Shown here: one piece after another, positions 5,893 to 11,251 of the stretch
Layout of the letters: each line of letters opens with the position of its first letter
Numbering within the stretch: position 1 is the first letter of the stretch
IMG/VR virus record: IMGVR_UViG_3300048625_000039
Coordinates: 1-23,933 of that record
Direction: 5' to 3' (one strand)
DNA from: a virus
Length of the DNA: 23,933 bases
The notes under the pieces: model-generated
What the model was told of the DNA's origin: nothing
The model's database searches: none
Seen by the model: the letters and a program-made list of their open reading frames with translations, nothing else
Program-made: the position numbers and the translations under genes

Positions 5893-7075
5893 GTCTTACT
5901 CCTTAATGTCGTGGGCGTCTTCAACCATATCAATCAAAATAGATGGTGCATCCCATTTAGGCTCGTATTTTTTAAACTTTATGAGCAAGTCAAGTCGTTG
6001 CTTATGTGTCAGCGGTTTGCGTTGTTGTGGTGTGGTGTAGAGAGGAATTGTGTAAGTTGATTTTTCAAGGCCAGTGTCTAAGCGTTGCAAAACTCCACCA
6101 TAGGGGTTCATCCACGCCACAGGCTCACCTTGTTCTTGATGGGCTAACTCAGCCTCAAGTTCATCAATACGCTTTGCCATACGCTGTTGTTCTTTAATCA
6201 TCTCAGCTATTGCATCGCGCTGAAACATCCACGCTACAGGCTCACCCTGCTCTTGCTTGACCATATCGAGGTTGTCCTCGCAATGGTTGGCTAGTGCTTC
6301 TTCTAGGGCTTTGATGGCGGCATTTGTTTTTGAAAGTTGTGAATCTTCCAATGCGTCAAGCGCCAGCTTCAATGTGTCTTCGACACTCATGTCTTACTCC
6401 TGCTTCTCTTGTCGGGCGGTCAGTCCTGATGTCATGTTGTCAATCTGCGTGAGCACGCCAATGAGGTTATCAAAAGGCTCCCACTGTGGCGCGGTGGATT
6501 TGTAGTGCTTTTTCCAAATAGCGTCTGCAAGTCGCCTTGCATAACCATAGGCATCAGGTTGCTGTAAAGATGTTGTGGGCAAGTTTGTGTAGAGGGGCTG
6601 CCAATTCCCGCCGTGAGGTGCGCTATCAAATTTAGGCTTGACCCGCTTGTCAGTATATTCAAACATCCACGCCACAGGCTCACTCTGCTCTTGCTTGAAT
6701 TGTGGTGTGGTGTAGAGCTTGTCACCATCTTTTAGCAACAAACCTTGATTTGGAATTAAGTCAACGTGACCTATGTCATCATCTTCATGGAACACACCCA
6801 CGGGCTCACCCCCGCGCGTAGCGCTTTGCTCTTGCTTTGGTTGTGTGTACACATCTTCCGTCAATAACTGATTAGCAATTTTTGCAATATGTGGCAAGCT
6901 GTTGATAGTTGTACTACCAGTAGCTATGTCGTAAATTATGCAAATTAAATCTCTTTGTTGTTTCGTGAATGGTCGTTGTTTTGTTTTCTTATTGGCTTCG
7001 GGTTTGTAGTCCCAAGGCTCACCAATGTAATTTTTTGCTACAGGCTCACCCACGTTTACGCTTTGCTCTTGCTTG
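5255..7075. repeat. Eight dispersed copies of a ~23-base tag encoding KQEQ(G/S)EPV
   Basis: On the plus strand the consensus ACAGGCTCACCCTGCTCTTG plus CTT appears at about 5255-5278, 5534-5557, 5741-5763, 6119-6139, 6236-6258, 6674-6697, 6800-6838 and 7040-7075. The last two carry GC-rich insertions between the halves (encoding ATRGG and VNV between QS and EPV). A second tag (TTGTTGTGGTGTGGTGTA, encoding YTTPQQ) occurs at about 5150-5166 and 6021-6038, and a shorter form near 6701-6715. All copies are in the same reading frame of three adjacent genes. Confidence 0.85.
5896..6390 (-). CDS. KQEQGEPV-repeat protein 2 (164 aa), unknown function
   Basis: The middle paralogue. The N-terminus MSVEDTLKLALDALEDSQLS shares 14 identical bases (AAGCTGGCGCTTGA) with the start region of protein 1. 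Repeat tags KQEQGEPVAWM (about residue 46) and HQEQGEPVAWM (about 85) flank a coiled-coil segment (IAEMIKEQQRMAKRIDELEA). A second variable segment ends in PLYTTPQQRKPLT and a C-terminal domain (HKQRLDLLIKFKKYEPKW ... DMVEDAHDIKE). The last residues and the stop/ribosome site/start junction resemble those of protein 1, which points to gene duplication. Function is unknown. The ribosome site is CAGGAG, just before the upstream stop. Confidence 0.82.
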   Translation of the reverse strand: MSVEDTLKLALDALEDSQLSKTNAAIKALEEALANHCEDNLDMVKQEQGEPVAWMFQRDAIAEMIKEQQRMAKRIDELEAELAHQEQGEPVAWMNPYGGVLQRLDTGLEKSTYTIPLYTTPQQRKPLTHKQRLDLLIKFKKYEPKWDAPSILIDMVEDAHDIKE

Positions 7076-7215
7076 GCTAGTGCTTGGTCAATTCTTTCAA
7101 TTGCTTCATCAGCTTCATGTGCAATCATGTACGGTTGATTGCCAAGCGGTGTCTCATGTCGGTAGCGCCAAATGATTTGACGCGCCAGTTTTGCAGCAGA
7201 TTTCAAATCACTCAT
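6394..7215 (-). CDS. KQEQ-repeat protein 3 (273 aa), unknown function
   Basis: The longest-diverged paralogue, first transcribed of the three. The N-terminus MSDLKSAAKLARQIIWRYRH leads through a helical domain into ALAKQEQSVNVGEPVA. A long segment (TKQRPFTKQQRDLICIIYDI) precedes PKQEQSATRGGEPVG, then a short segment ends in YTTPQFKQEQSEPVAWMFEY and a C-terminal domain of about 80 residues. An earlier TTG start six codons upstream exists. The ATG at 7215 is preferred because AGGGGA lies seven bases before it. The first seven bases overlap the end of the upstream HNH gene. Confidence 0.8.
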   Translation of the reverse strand: MSDLKSAAKLARQIIWRYRHETPLGNQPYMIAHEADEAIERIDQALAKQEQSVNVGEPVAKNYIGEPWDYKPEANKKTKQRPFTKQQRDLICIIYDIATGSTTINSLPHIAKIANQLLTEDVYTQPKQEQSATRGGEPVGVFHEDDDIGHVDLIPNQGLLLKDGDKLYTTPQFKQEQSEPVAWMFEYTDKRVKPKFDSAPHGGNWQPLYTNLPTTSLQQPDAYGYARRLADAIWKKHYKSTAPQWEPFDNLIGVLTQIDNMTSGLTARQEKQE

Positions 7216-7711
7216 ATCTATTCCCCTTTGCAATGTTTTGTGATGCCGTAATCACTTGTAGATTGTGCTGAGAATGAAAGCCTGAAACATTCTTGCCTTG
7301 CAATGGAGCAATGTGATCTACATGAAACTTAACGCCGCCTCTGCTTAAAACTTCAGCGACTTCGTACCACATTGCAATCTCTTGTTTGTCAGCCCAAGCT
7401 GGTGTTAGTTTTATCTCTGCCGCCCTGCGCTTTGCAGACCTTGCATTGACAACAGCCTTGTTGGTTTTTGCATAACAACTTACGTACTTTTGTTTTTTCT
7501 CTTTGTTTTCTAAGTACCAGTTCTTAGCATTAGCTTTTACTGTTTCAAGAAGAAAGTCACGATTCTTTTGCTGCCAAATTGAAATCGTAGCGTTTCTGCA
7601 TGATTTGCAATGACTTAAATAGCCATCTTTGCTAACTTTCTGTCTGTAAAAGTCAGCCAGATTTTTTTCAACAAGGCATTTGTTGCAAGTTTTTTTAGCT
7701 TCTTTACTCAT
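7208..7711 (-). CDS. HNH endonuclease with N-terminal zinc finger
   Basis: A 167-aa probable homing or accessory endonuclease. Cys9, Cys12, Cys35 and Cys38 (CNKC ... CKSC) form an N-terminal zinc ribbon of the kind seen in many phage HNH proteins ('C..C...K....F'). A basic coiled middle (about 60-100) links to the HNH core: FHVDHIAPLQG at 129-139, then FHSQHNLQVITASQNIAKGN. The start forms an ATGA overlap with the upstream 79-aa gene, and the 3' end provides the ribosome site of repeat protein 3 (AAGGGGAATAG). It lies next to the KQEQ repeat array, which may mark a recombination hot spot. Confidence 0.88.
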   Translation of the reverse strand: MSKEAKKTCNKCLVEKNLADFYRQKVSKDGYLSHCKSCRNATISIWQQKNRDFLLETVKANAKNWYLENKEKKQKYVSCYAKTNKAVVNARSAKRRAAEIKLTPAWADKQEIAMWYEVAEVLSRGGVKFHVDHIAPLQGKNVSGFHSQHNLQVITASQNIAKGNRYE

Positions 7712-7947
7712 GGCAATTCCTTAATAGATACATTAATTCCAATTAATTCACAAGGTTGAAAAGATTTAACAACAACAGTTTTTCCTTCTAATTCTTTTTC
7801 TGGCATTTCATCAAAATCAGCATTTACGGTTAAATCAACCCTCAATGTTTGACCAACATACATTTTTGGATCATCAGTTTCAATAACTTTGCAAATGCTA
7901 GTCAATCTATCTTCATCAAATTTTTTTACAAATAAAACTGTTGTCAT
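7708..7947 (-). CDS. Unknown small protein (79 aa)
   Basis: The product MTTVLFVKKFDEDRLTSICK continues with alternating hydrophobic residues (YVGQTLRVDLTVNADFDEMP, KTVVVKSFQPCELIGINVSI), suggesting a compact beta-rich fold. No family recognised. It is embedded in a chain of ATGA overlaps (upstream 34-aa gene, downstream HNH gene), which supports it being translated. Confidence 0.65.
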   Translation of the reverse strand: MTTVLFVKKFDEDRLTSICKVIETDDPKMYVGQTLRVDLTVNADFDEMPEKELEGKTVVVKSFQPCELIGINVSIKELP

Positions 7948-8048
7948 AGCGGAGCCTCTGGCAGTTGCGCACGTTGTGCTTGTTGATACGCTTTTTCTTG
8001 TGCTTTAGTCCAAGGCACTGCTGGATAGCTAGGAAAAGGCCAACTCAT
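7944..8048 (-). CDS. Microprotein rich in Pro, Trp and Gln (34 aa)
   Basis: The translation starts MSWPFPSYPAVPWTKAQEKA and goes on with a Gln/Arg helix (YQQAQRAQLPEAPL). The start and the stop both form exact ATGA overlaps with flanking genes, so the frame fits the operon precisely. No family is known to me. It is too short for most gene finders. The N-terminal Pro/Trp motif followed by a helix is the sort of layout used for docking on a partner, but that is only a guess. Confidence 0.55.
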   Translation of the reverse strand: MSWPFPSYPAVPWTKAQEKAYQQAQRAQLPEAPL

Positions 8049-8359
8049 AATTGCTCCAATGCAGTATCAATTGCAACAAGTGCTTTTTCTTCCAATTCAA
8101 AGTTTGAATGATGCAAGTCAGTGGCCGTGTGCGACAAAGCAACACGTGCAAGCACCAAAGCATTTTTAGGTTCTTGTCCGTCAACAATACGAATCAATGC
8201 TGCAATCATGTCTTTGGCTTGATCTTTTGTCAGCGTTGCATGGCATCGGCCACCATCAACGATAAGACTTAACCAGACGCCATCTTCATGCGCGTCAACA
8301 TTGATGTGACGCTCGCGCTTAGTTGTTTCAATACGGGTTTCCATTTCATAGCCTTTCAT
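8045..8359 (-). CDS. Unknown protein (104 aa)
   Basis: The product begins MKGYEMETRIETTKRERHIN and contains DGVWLSLIVDGGRCHATLTK followed by DQAKDMIAALIRIVDG and a C-terminal helix. The central part looks like a beta-hairpin followed by two helices. No family recognised. Two ATG starts are possible: 8359 forms an ATGA overlap with the upstream stop, while 8344 has a better-spaced AAAGG. I list the longer form. Confidence 0.65.
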   Translation of the reverse strand: MKGYEMETRIETTKRERHINVDAHEDGVWLSLIVDGGRCHATLTKDQAKDMIAALIRIVDGQEPKNALVLARVALSHTATDLHHSNFELEEKALVAIDTALEQL

Positions 8360-8529
8360 TTACGTTCATTAACTCGTTCTCTTACAGCTTCAATCAATCC
8401 CTTAAACAATTCAGGATGTTCGTCCTCAAGTTCTTGCGCCCGTTGCTTGGCGTAAGCTACCCAACCCTTCTGCAAAACCATCTTGGTCAGATGTTCTACT
8501 TGCTGGTCGAATACTTGGTTGAAATCCAT
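8356..8529 (-). CDS. Small helical protein (57 aa), overlapping the 68-aa gene
   Basis: The translation starts MDFNQVFDQQVEHLTKMVLQ and continues KGWVAYAKQRAQELEDEHPE and LFKGLIEAVRERVNERK. Regular charged helices and the 'AYAK.RA.E......P.LF..L' pattern resemble short phage proteins I have seen near replication genes; function unknown. The stop forms ATGA with the 104-aa gene. Its first 104 bases lie inside the C-terminal end of the 68-aa gene in another frame. Confidence 0.62.
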   Translation of the reverse strand: MDFNQVFDQQVEHLTKMVLQKGWVAYAKQRAQELEDEHPELFKGLIEAVRERVNERK

Positions 8530-8632
8530 CTAGGTCGCCTGTCAGTTCAAGTGCTTTGTTGATTGTGTCTAGATTATAAGACAGATTATGCTTGATTCCA
8601 TCAAGAATTTTGTGGGCTTCAAAATAATTCAC
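8426..8632 (-). CDS. Small protein with N-terminal 'LTGD' unit (68 aa), 3' end overlapped
   Basis: The N-terminal half MNYFEAHKILDGIKHNLSYN followed by LDTINKALELTGDLDG resembles short phage proteins that normally end soon after 'ALxLTGD'. Here the frame continues for about 33 residues of low-complexity, Ser/Arg-rich sequence that lies opposite in phase to the 57-aa gene. The start forms ATGA with the PAPS-reductase-like stop. The N-terminal half looks real. The tail may be only read-through of the overlap. Confidence 0.55.
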   Translation of the reverse strand: MNYFEAHKILDGIKHNLSYNLDTINKALELTGDLDGFQPSIRPASRTSDQDGFAEGLGSLRQATGART

Positions 8633-9369
8633 TTGTACTCCGATTCAGCCATGTGACAAAAAATTGAACATTCGATGTTTTGTTCTTTTGGATAGTCGCC
8701 TGCATCTGGTGGCAATTCGTCAAGGTAAACCCGTTCACCCTTTGATTTCGTAATGCTTGCGCCAATGTTTCGCTCAAGTTTTGCCATGCGTTCAAAGTGT
8801 TGCGGAAAATCCACACGAATCTTGTTCCAGTAACCAGCTCCACCTTTTACGCAACCAATGCAGTTGTTGTTGTGATAGCCAAGGCGATACATCTCAGGCA
8901 ATTCAATGTTGGCGTTTTGAAGCATTGCCAGACAGTCTTCCTTAGAAAGACCTTTGTCAATCAATGGTGTCCAAATATCCACATCATTGTTGGCATCAAT
9001 AAAACGGTCTAGGCGGTGCTGTTCTTCAGCGGTATAGCCAAACACTTGACGGTCTGTTAGTTGTTCAAATTTCTGGCGAACTTCTTTTTTCAAGAACTTT
9101 GTGCATGGAGCGCCAGCAATTCCAACAATGTAGCGATTCTTTTCAAAAACGTTAAAAATGCTGCCCTGATATTTTTCGTTTCGCAGAATCTGAATTTCTT
9201 GACCAAACCAAGTTTCACATTCTTTTAAAAATCGCTTGTTGTCTGGATGTTCTTCTGCCACCTCGGTATAAGCAATGATTAAAGGCAATTTGCCAGCGTT
9301 TTCAGATATAGCAAGTTTTGTCGCGACTGCGCTTGCGGCTCCGCAGCTAAACCAACAAACTATTCTCAT
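8629..9369 (-). CDS. PAPS-reductase/ATP-pyrophosphatase family protein (246 aa)
   Basis: A PP-loop family protein. The N-terminus MRIVCWFSCGAASAVATKLA carries the PP-loop (SCGAAS, residues 8-13), followed by LIIAYTEVAEEHPDNKRFL. Later blocks typical of phage members are GAPCTKFLKKEVRQKFE, RQVFGYTAEEQHRLDRF, and a paired-cysteine segment GYHNNNCIGCVKGGAGYW (Cys170, Cys173). Classical members reduce PAPS for sulfur assimilation; related PP-loop proteins modify nucleosides or DNA. The phage role is unknown. A longer frame exists upstream, but the ATG at 9369 with GGAG before it, and a TAATG overlap with a 28-aa gene, fix the start. Confidence 0.85.
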   Translation of the reverse strand: MRIVCWFSCGAASAVATKLAISENAGKLPLIIAYTEVAEEHPDNKRFLKECETWFGQEIQILRNEKYQGSIFNVFEKNRYIVGIAGAPCTKFLKKEVRQKFEQLTDRQVFGYTAEEQHRLDRFIDANNDVDIWTPLIDKGLSKEDCLAMLQNANIELPEMYRLGYHNNNCIGCVKGGAGYWNKIRVDFPQHFERMAKLERNIGASITKSKGERVYLDELPPDAGDYPKEQNIECSIFCHMAESEYK

Positions 9370-9455
9370 TAGTGACTCCAAACAAAAATAGTGCATGAAA
9401 TAAAGTAGCCAAGCCACAAACCTAATGCAAAAATAAAACTTTCTCTTGTGTTCAT
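9369..9455 (-). CDS. Single-span membrane microprotein (28 aa)
   Basis: The translation begins MNTRESFIFALGLWLGYFIS and ends CTIFVWSH. One hydrophobic segment of about 18 residues covers most of the chain, after a charged N-terminus. It has a strong ribosome site (AAGGAG), an ATGA overlap with the replication gene and a TAATG overlap with the PAPS-reductase-like gene, so the frame fits the operon exactly at both ends. No family is recognised. It is absent from ordinary gene calls because of its length. Confidence 0.62.
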   Translation of the reverse strand: MNTRESFIFALGLWLGYFISCTIFVWSH

Positions 9456-10225
9456 GCTTGCACTCCTTTGCGTAACTCTGCCAATCGAGCCAATGTCTCC
9501 AAAGAAGGCGGTACAGCTTTTTTACGGTCTTCCTCAATCTTGCGTAAAGCAGCATCTTGGTTTGGCGGTGTTGGTGTTGTGACGTGGGCCACATCGTATT
9601 TGTTGGCAAAGGCTTTAGGGGCAGATTGACTGCGAATCCAATTACGCCAAGTTGCTTCCCAATTCAACTTATTACCACCAGCACCAGGCTTAGAAATCCA
9701 AAAGTCTTTAAAGCTGTCAGCGACCTTGTTTACCAAAAGATCAGGACGTTCATTTTCTGCCCATGCTTTCCAAGCTTCAGGCAAAGACCAATCGATAGGC
9801 AGGCGGGAACCGCGCTGCGTCTTTATCTTTGGTTCTTGGTTATTGGTTATTGGTTCTTGGTTAGGGTTTTGTTTGGAAACCACTTGGGTTTCTTGTGGGT
9901 TAGCTTTGGGTCTACCGCCTAGCTTTCCAACCTGCCTGTTTCTCTCAGCTTTGGCTTGATATGTGGCAATTGTTTCATCACATCTCTTGTGATACCAATA
10001 ATCTTTCTCCACATCAAAATCAAAAAATTCCTCAAGAACTGTTTGAACTGCGCCAATCTGTTTAGCCATTCGGATGCGTCTGGCAACCTCTTGGGTTTTG
10101 TTTGGGATTGGTTTTTCCTGTGTGTAATACAGGTCAAGAAGTCGGCGAAAAGCCAAGTCTTCTTCATTGCTCAAATGAGCCGTGTCGTGAATGTAGTCAC
10201 TCACATGGAATGGGTAATAGTGCAT
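9452..10225 (-). CDS. DUF1376-type replication initiation protein (257 aa)
   Basis: Residues 1-85 are a DUF1376 domain: HYYPFHVSDYIHDTAHLSNE, then DLAFRRLLDLYYTQEKPIP, and a winged-helix-like continuation. A low-complexity linker of Asn, Gln, Pro and Glu (about 118-135) coincides with five heptamer DNA repeats. The C-terminal part (DSFKDFWISKPGAGGNKLNW, EATWRNWIRSQS) is the usual end of phage replisome organisers and helicase-loader-linked proteins. It probably binds the origin and recruits a helicase, perhaps like lambda O. No obvious helicase or polymerase gene is seen in the window. The leader upstream is strongly structured. Confidence 0.82.
   Translation of the reverse strand: MHYYPFHVSDYIHDTAHLSNEEDLAFRRLLDLYYTQEKPIPNKTQEVARRIRMAKQIGAVQTVLEEFFDFDVEKDYWYHKRCDETIATYQAKAERNRQVGKLGGRPKANPQETQVVSKQNPNQEPITNNQEPKIKTQRGSRLPIDWSLPEAWKAWAENERPDLLVNKVADSFKDFWISKPGAGGNKLNWEATWRNWIRSQSAPKAFANKYDVAHVTTPTPPNQDAALRKIEEDRKKAVPPSLETLARLAELRKGVQA
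9829..9863 (+). repeat. Five tandem heptamers TTGGTT(A/C), origin-iteron candidate
   Basis: The plus strand reads TTGGTTC, TTGGTTA, TTGGTTA, TTGGTTC, TTGGTTA without interruption (35 bases). Because seven is not a multiple of three, the reading frame cycles, giving the linker NQEPITNNQEP in the replication protein. Tandem iterons inside the initiator gene are how lambda and its relatives build their origin. Simple-repeat slippage is the alternative. Confidence 0.7.
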
Positions 10226-10329
10226 AAATCCCGCTTTTTAACAACCCCTTTGGAAAGAAACGGCGGCAGGAGAAGGGGTAACTCTTTTCAGTTGGGTAGC
10301 AACTCCCAACCTAGCCGTGTTTCAAAAAA
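10226..10329 (-). promoter_or_regulatory. Structured leader between mazG-like and replication gene
   Basis: This 104-base gap holds no gene. On the minus strand GTTGGG and CCCAAC can form a six-base stem; the inner AGTTG can instead pair with CAACT, and the two folds exclude each other. Further on, ACCCCTT pairs with AAGGGGT over a 22-base loop, and ACGGC can pair with GCCGT around the first hairpin. No strong ribosome site is seen before the downstream ATG. An RNA control or processing element is likely; the kind is not recognised. Confidence 0.5.
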
Positions 10330-10635
10330 TTATACCTGTTTTACAAAGATGCCTTCAGCATTCATGTAACCCTTGCGATCTTTGATCTGTTCATAAGCAG
10401 CTTCTAAGCAGTCAACCAAGTTGACATCAAGCAAAGCACAAACGTTAATCAGGCAAACAACAACGTCACCAATCCCATCTACGATTTCAGCATGATCATT
10501 GGCAACAAGCCCATCGCGTAGTTCATCCATCTCGCTCATTGCTTTTTTCCATTGAGCAATGGGTGTGCTGTTAGGAATGATCTTTCGATCTTCTGACCAA
10601 CGAATGATTTTAAGTTCTGTTTCTGCGTATGACAT
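10330..10635 (-). CDS. MazG-like nucleotide pyrophosphohydrolase (101 aa)
   Basis: All-alpha NTP pyrophosphatases cleave (d)NTPs to monophosphates; phage forms probably adjust nucleotide or ppGpp pools. The product starts MSYAETELKIIRWSEDRKII. The metal-binding blocks are KAMSEMDELRDGL (ExxE-like) and EIVDGIGDVVVCLINVC (helix with the distal Asp pair), as in short MazG-like phage proteins of about 100 aa. A longer reading from a TTG exists. The ATG at 10635 is preferred because it shares TAATG with the stop of the upstream microprotein. Confidence 0.82.
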   Translation of the reverse strand: MSYAETELKIIRWSEDRKIIPNSTPIAQWKKAMSEMDELRDGLVANDHAEIVDGIGDVVVCLINVCALLDVNLVDCLEAAYEQIKDRKGYMNAEGIFVKQV

Positions 10636-10781
10636 TAGAAGCAACTCGTTGTGCAATAGTTACCAGTACAAGTCGTTGTGCAAGTTGTTGGTTTGCCATT
10701 GACCCAATAGGTGTGTGTTGATGTTTGTGCGCTGGCGCTCATAGCCAACATTGTGAAGATGATTGCGATTGCTTTTTTCAT
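10635..10781 (-). CDS. Secreted cysteine-rich microprotein (48 aa)
   Basis: The translation begins MKKAIAIIFTMLAMSASAQT, a compact signal peptide: positive N-terminus, hydrophobic core, and an A-x-A site before Gln19. The mature chain is about 30 residues and rich in Thr and Cys (GKPTTCTTTCTGNYCTTSCF), with four cysteines that could form two disulfides in the periplasm. A strong AGGAG precedes the ATG. The start forms ATGA with the Cro-like stop, and the stop forms TAATG with the MazG-like start. No family I can name. A role at the envelope, such as blocking superinfection, would fit but is speculative. Confidence 0.72.
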   Translation of the reverse strand: MKKAIAIIFTMLAMSASAQTSTHTYWVNGKPTTCTTTCTGNYCTTSCF

Positions 10782-10942
10782 GGTTTAACTCCTTTGAACC
10801 ATTTGGGTTTGATGACTCTGAGTTGCCAGAGTCGCGCTTTAGGAACAGTTTTCCATGCTGAAATAGCAGGCTGACTAATCCCTAAGATTTTGGCAAGCTC
10901 ATTCTGTGAGCCTGCTAGTTTGATAAGCTGTTCTTTGGTCAT
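10778..10942 (-). CDS. Cro-like helix-turn-helix repressor (54 aa)
   Basis: The product starts MTKEQLIKLAGSQNELAKIL. The helix-turn-helix is AGSQNELAKILGISQPAISAW (about residues 10-30), the form 'GSQ..LA..LGISQPA.S.W' seen in Cro/YdaS-type proteins. The C-terminal part (KARLWQLRVIKPKWF) is the usual dimer strand. It probably represses the divergent promoters between it and the plus operon. A longer frame from 11023 exists, but this start begins at the family's normal position. There is almost no leader and no visible ribosome site, so the message may be leaderless. Confidence 0.82.
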   Translation of the reverse strand: MTKEQLIKLAGSQNELAKILGISQPAISAWKTVPKARLWQLRVIKPKWFKGVKP

Positions 10943-10953
10943 AGCTGAAATGT

Positions 10954-10983
10954 AACATAAGCTAGATTGTTGTTGCAAAGCAA
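10954..10983 (-). promoter_or_regulatory. Candidate promoter for cro-like gene
   Basis: On the minus strand TTGCTT (10978-10983) and TATGTT (10954-10959) are spaced by 18 bases. Initiation near 10947 would leave only about five bases before the ATG, consistent with the lack of a ribosome site. The -35 sits inside a 15-base palindrome. Confidence 0.42.
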
Positions 10984-10985
10984 CA
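10971..10985. promoter_or_regulatory. Palindromic operator candidate
   Basis: TGTTGCAAAGCAACA is a perfect inverted repeat with a one-base centre, the size expected for a Cro-type dimer. It covers the -35 of the leftward cro promoter, which would give autoregulation. I do not see a second exact copy near the rightward promoter. Confidence 0.5.
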
Positions 10986-11011
10986 CATGTGAAATATTTT
11001 TTGTTTTTCTG

Positions 11012-11038
11012 TTGAATGCTCATAATCTAGGCTATATT
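11012..11038 (+). promoter_or_regulatory. Candidate rightward early promoter
   Basis: TTGAAT (11012-11017) and TATATT (11033-11038, five of six) face right, with a short 15-base spacer. Transcription would begin near 11045 and run into the 55-aa membrane protein and the recombination genes. The short spacing makes the exact hexamers uncertain. Confidence 0.42.
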
Positions 11039-11083
11039 ACACACATCCCGCAGCGCAACGCAAACGGTAACTTAGGAAACACA

Positions 11084-11251
11084 ATGAAACCTTCTTACTT
11101 TCAAACCCCCCGCACTCTTGAAGATTCCACGTTTTATTCATGGGCTGACCCAATCATGAAACCAGACACGGAAAAAACACATCCAGCAGATACGGTTATC
11201 TACATCTTGTTGGCAATCACAATCGTCTTAGTTTTTTGGGTGCTCAAATGA
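11084..11251 (+). CDS. Small C-terminally anchored membrane protein (55 aa)
   Basis: The product starts MKPSYFQTPRTLEDSTFYSW and ends with one membrane segment (TVIYILLAITIVLVFWVLK). The 'PRTL....F......I' N-terminus plus a terminal span is a layout I recall as first gene in early operons of similar phages; function unknown. AGGA lies nine bases before this ATG. A longer reading from 10967 would run through the promoter and is rejected. The stop forms ATGA with the ERF start. Confidence 0.75.
   Translation: MKPSYFQTPRTLEDSTFYSWADPIMKPDTEKTHPADTVIYILLAITIVLVFWVLK

Noticed and set aside
5255-7075. CRISPR array, because of the spaced identical repeats
   Set aside because: Spacing is irregular (about 100 to 400 bases), all repeats are in frame within genes, and there are no cas genes.
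5011-7215. Diversity-generating retroelement as the source of the variable segments
   Set aside because: No reverse transcriptase in the window and no template/variable repeat pair with A-specific changes.
9370-9609. 80-codon N-terminal extension of the PAPS-reductase-like frame
   Set aside because: Covers the 28-aa gene and the end of the replication gene in another frame; the family begins at the PP-loop methionine at 9369 with its own ribosome site.
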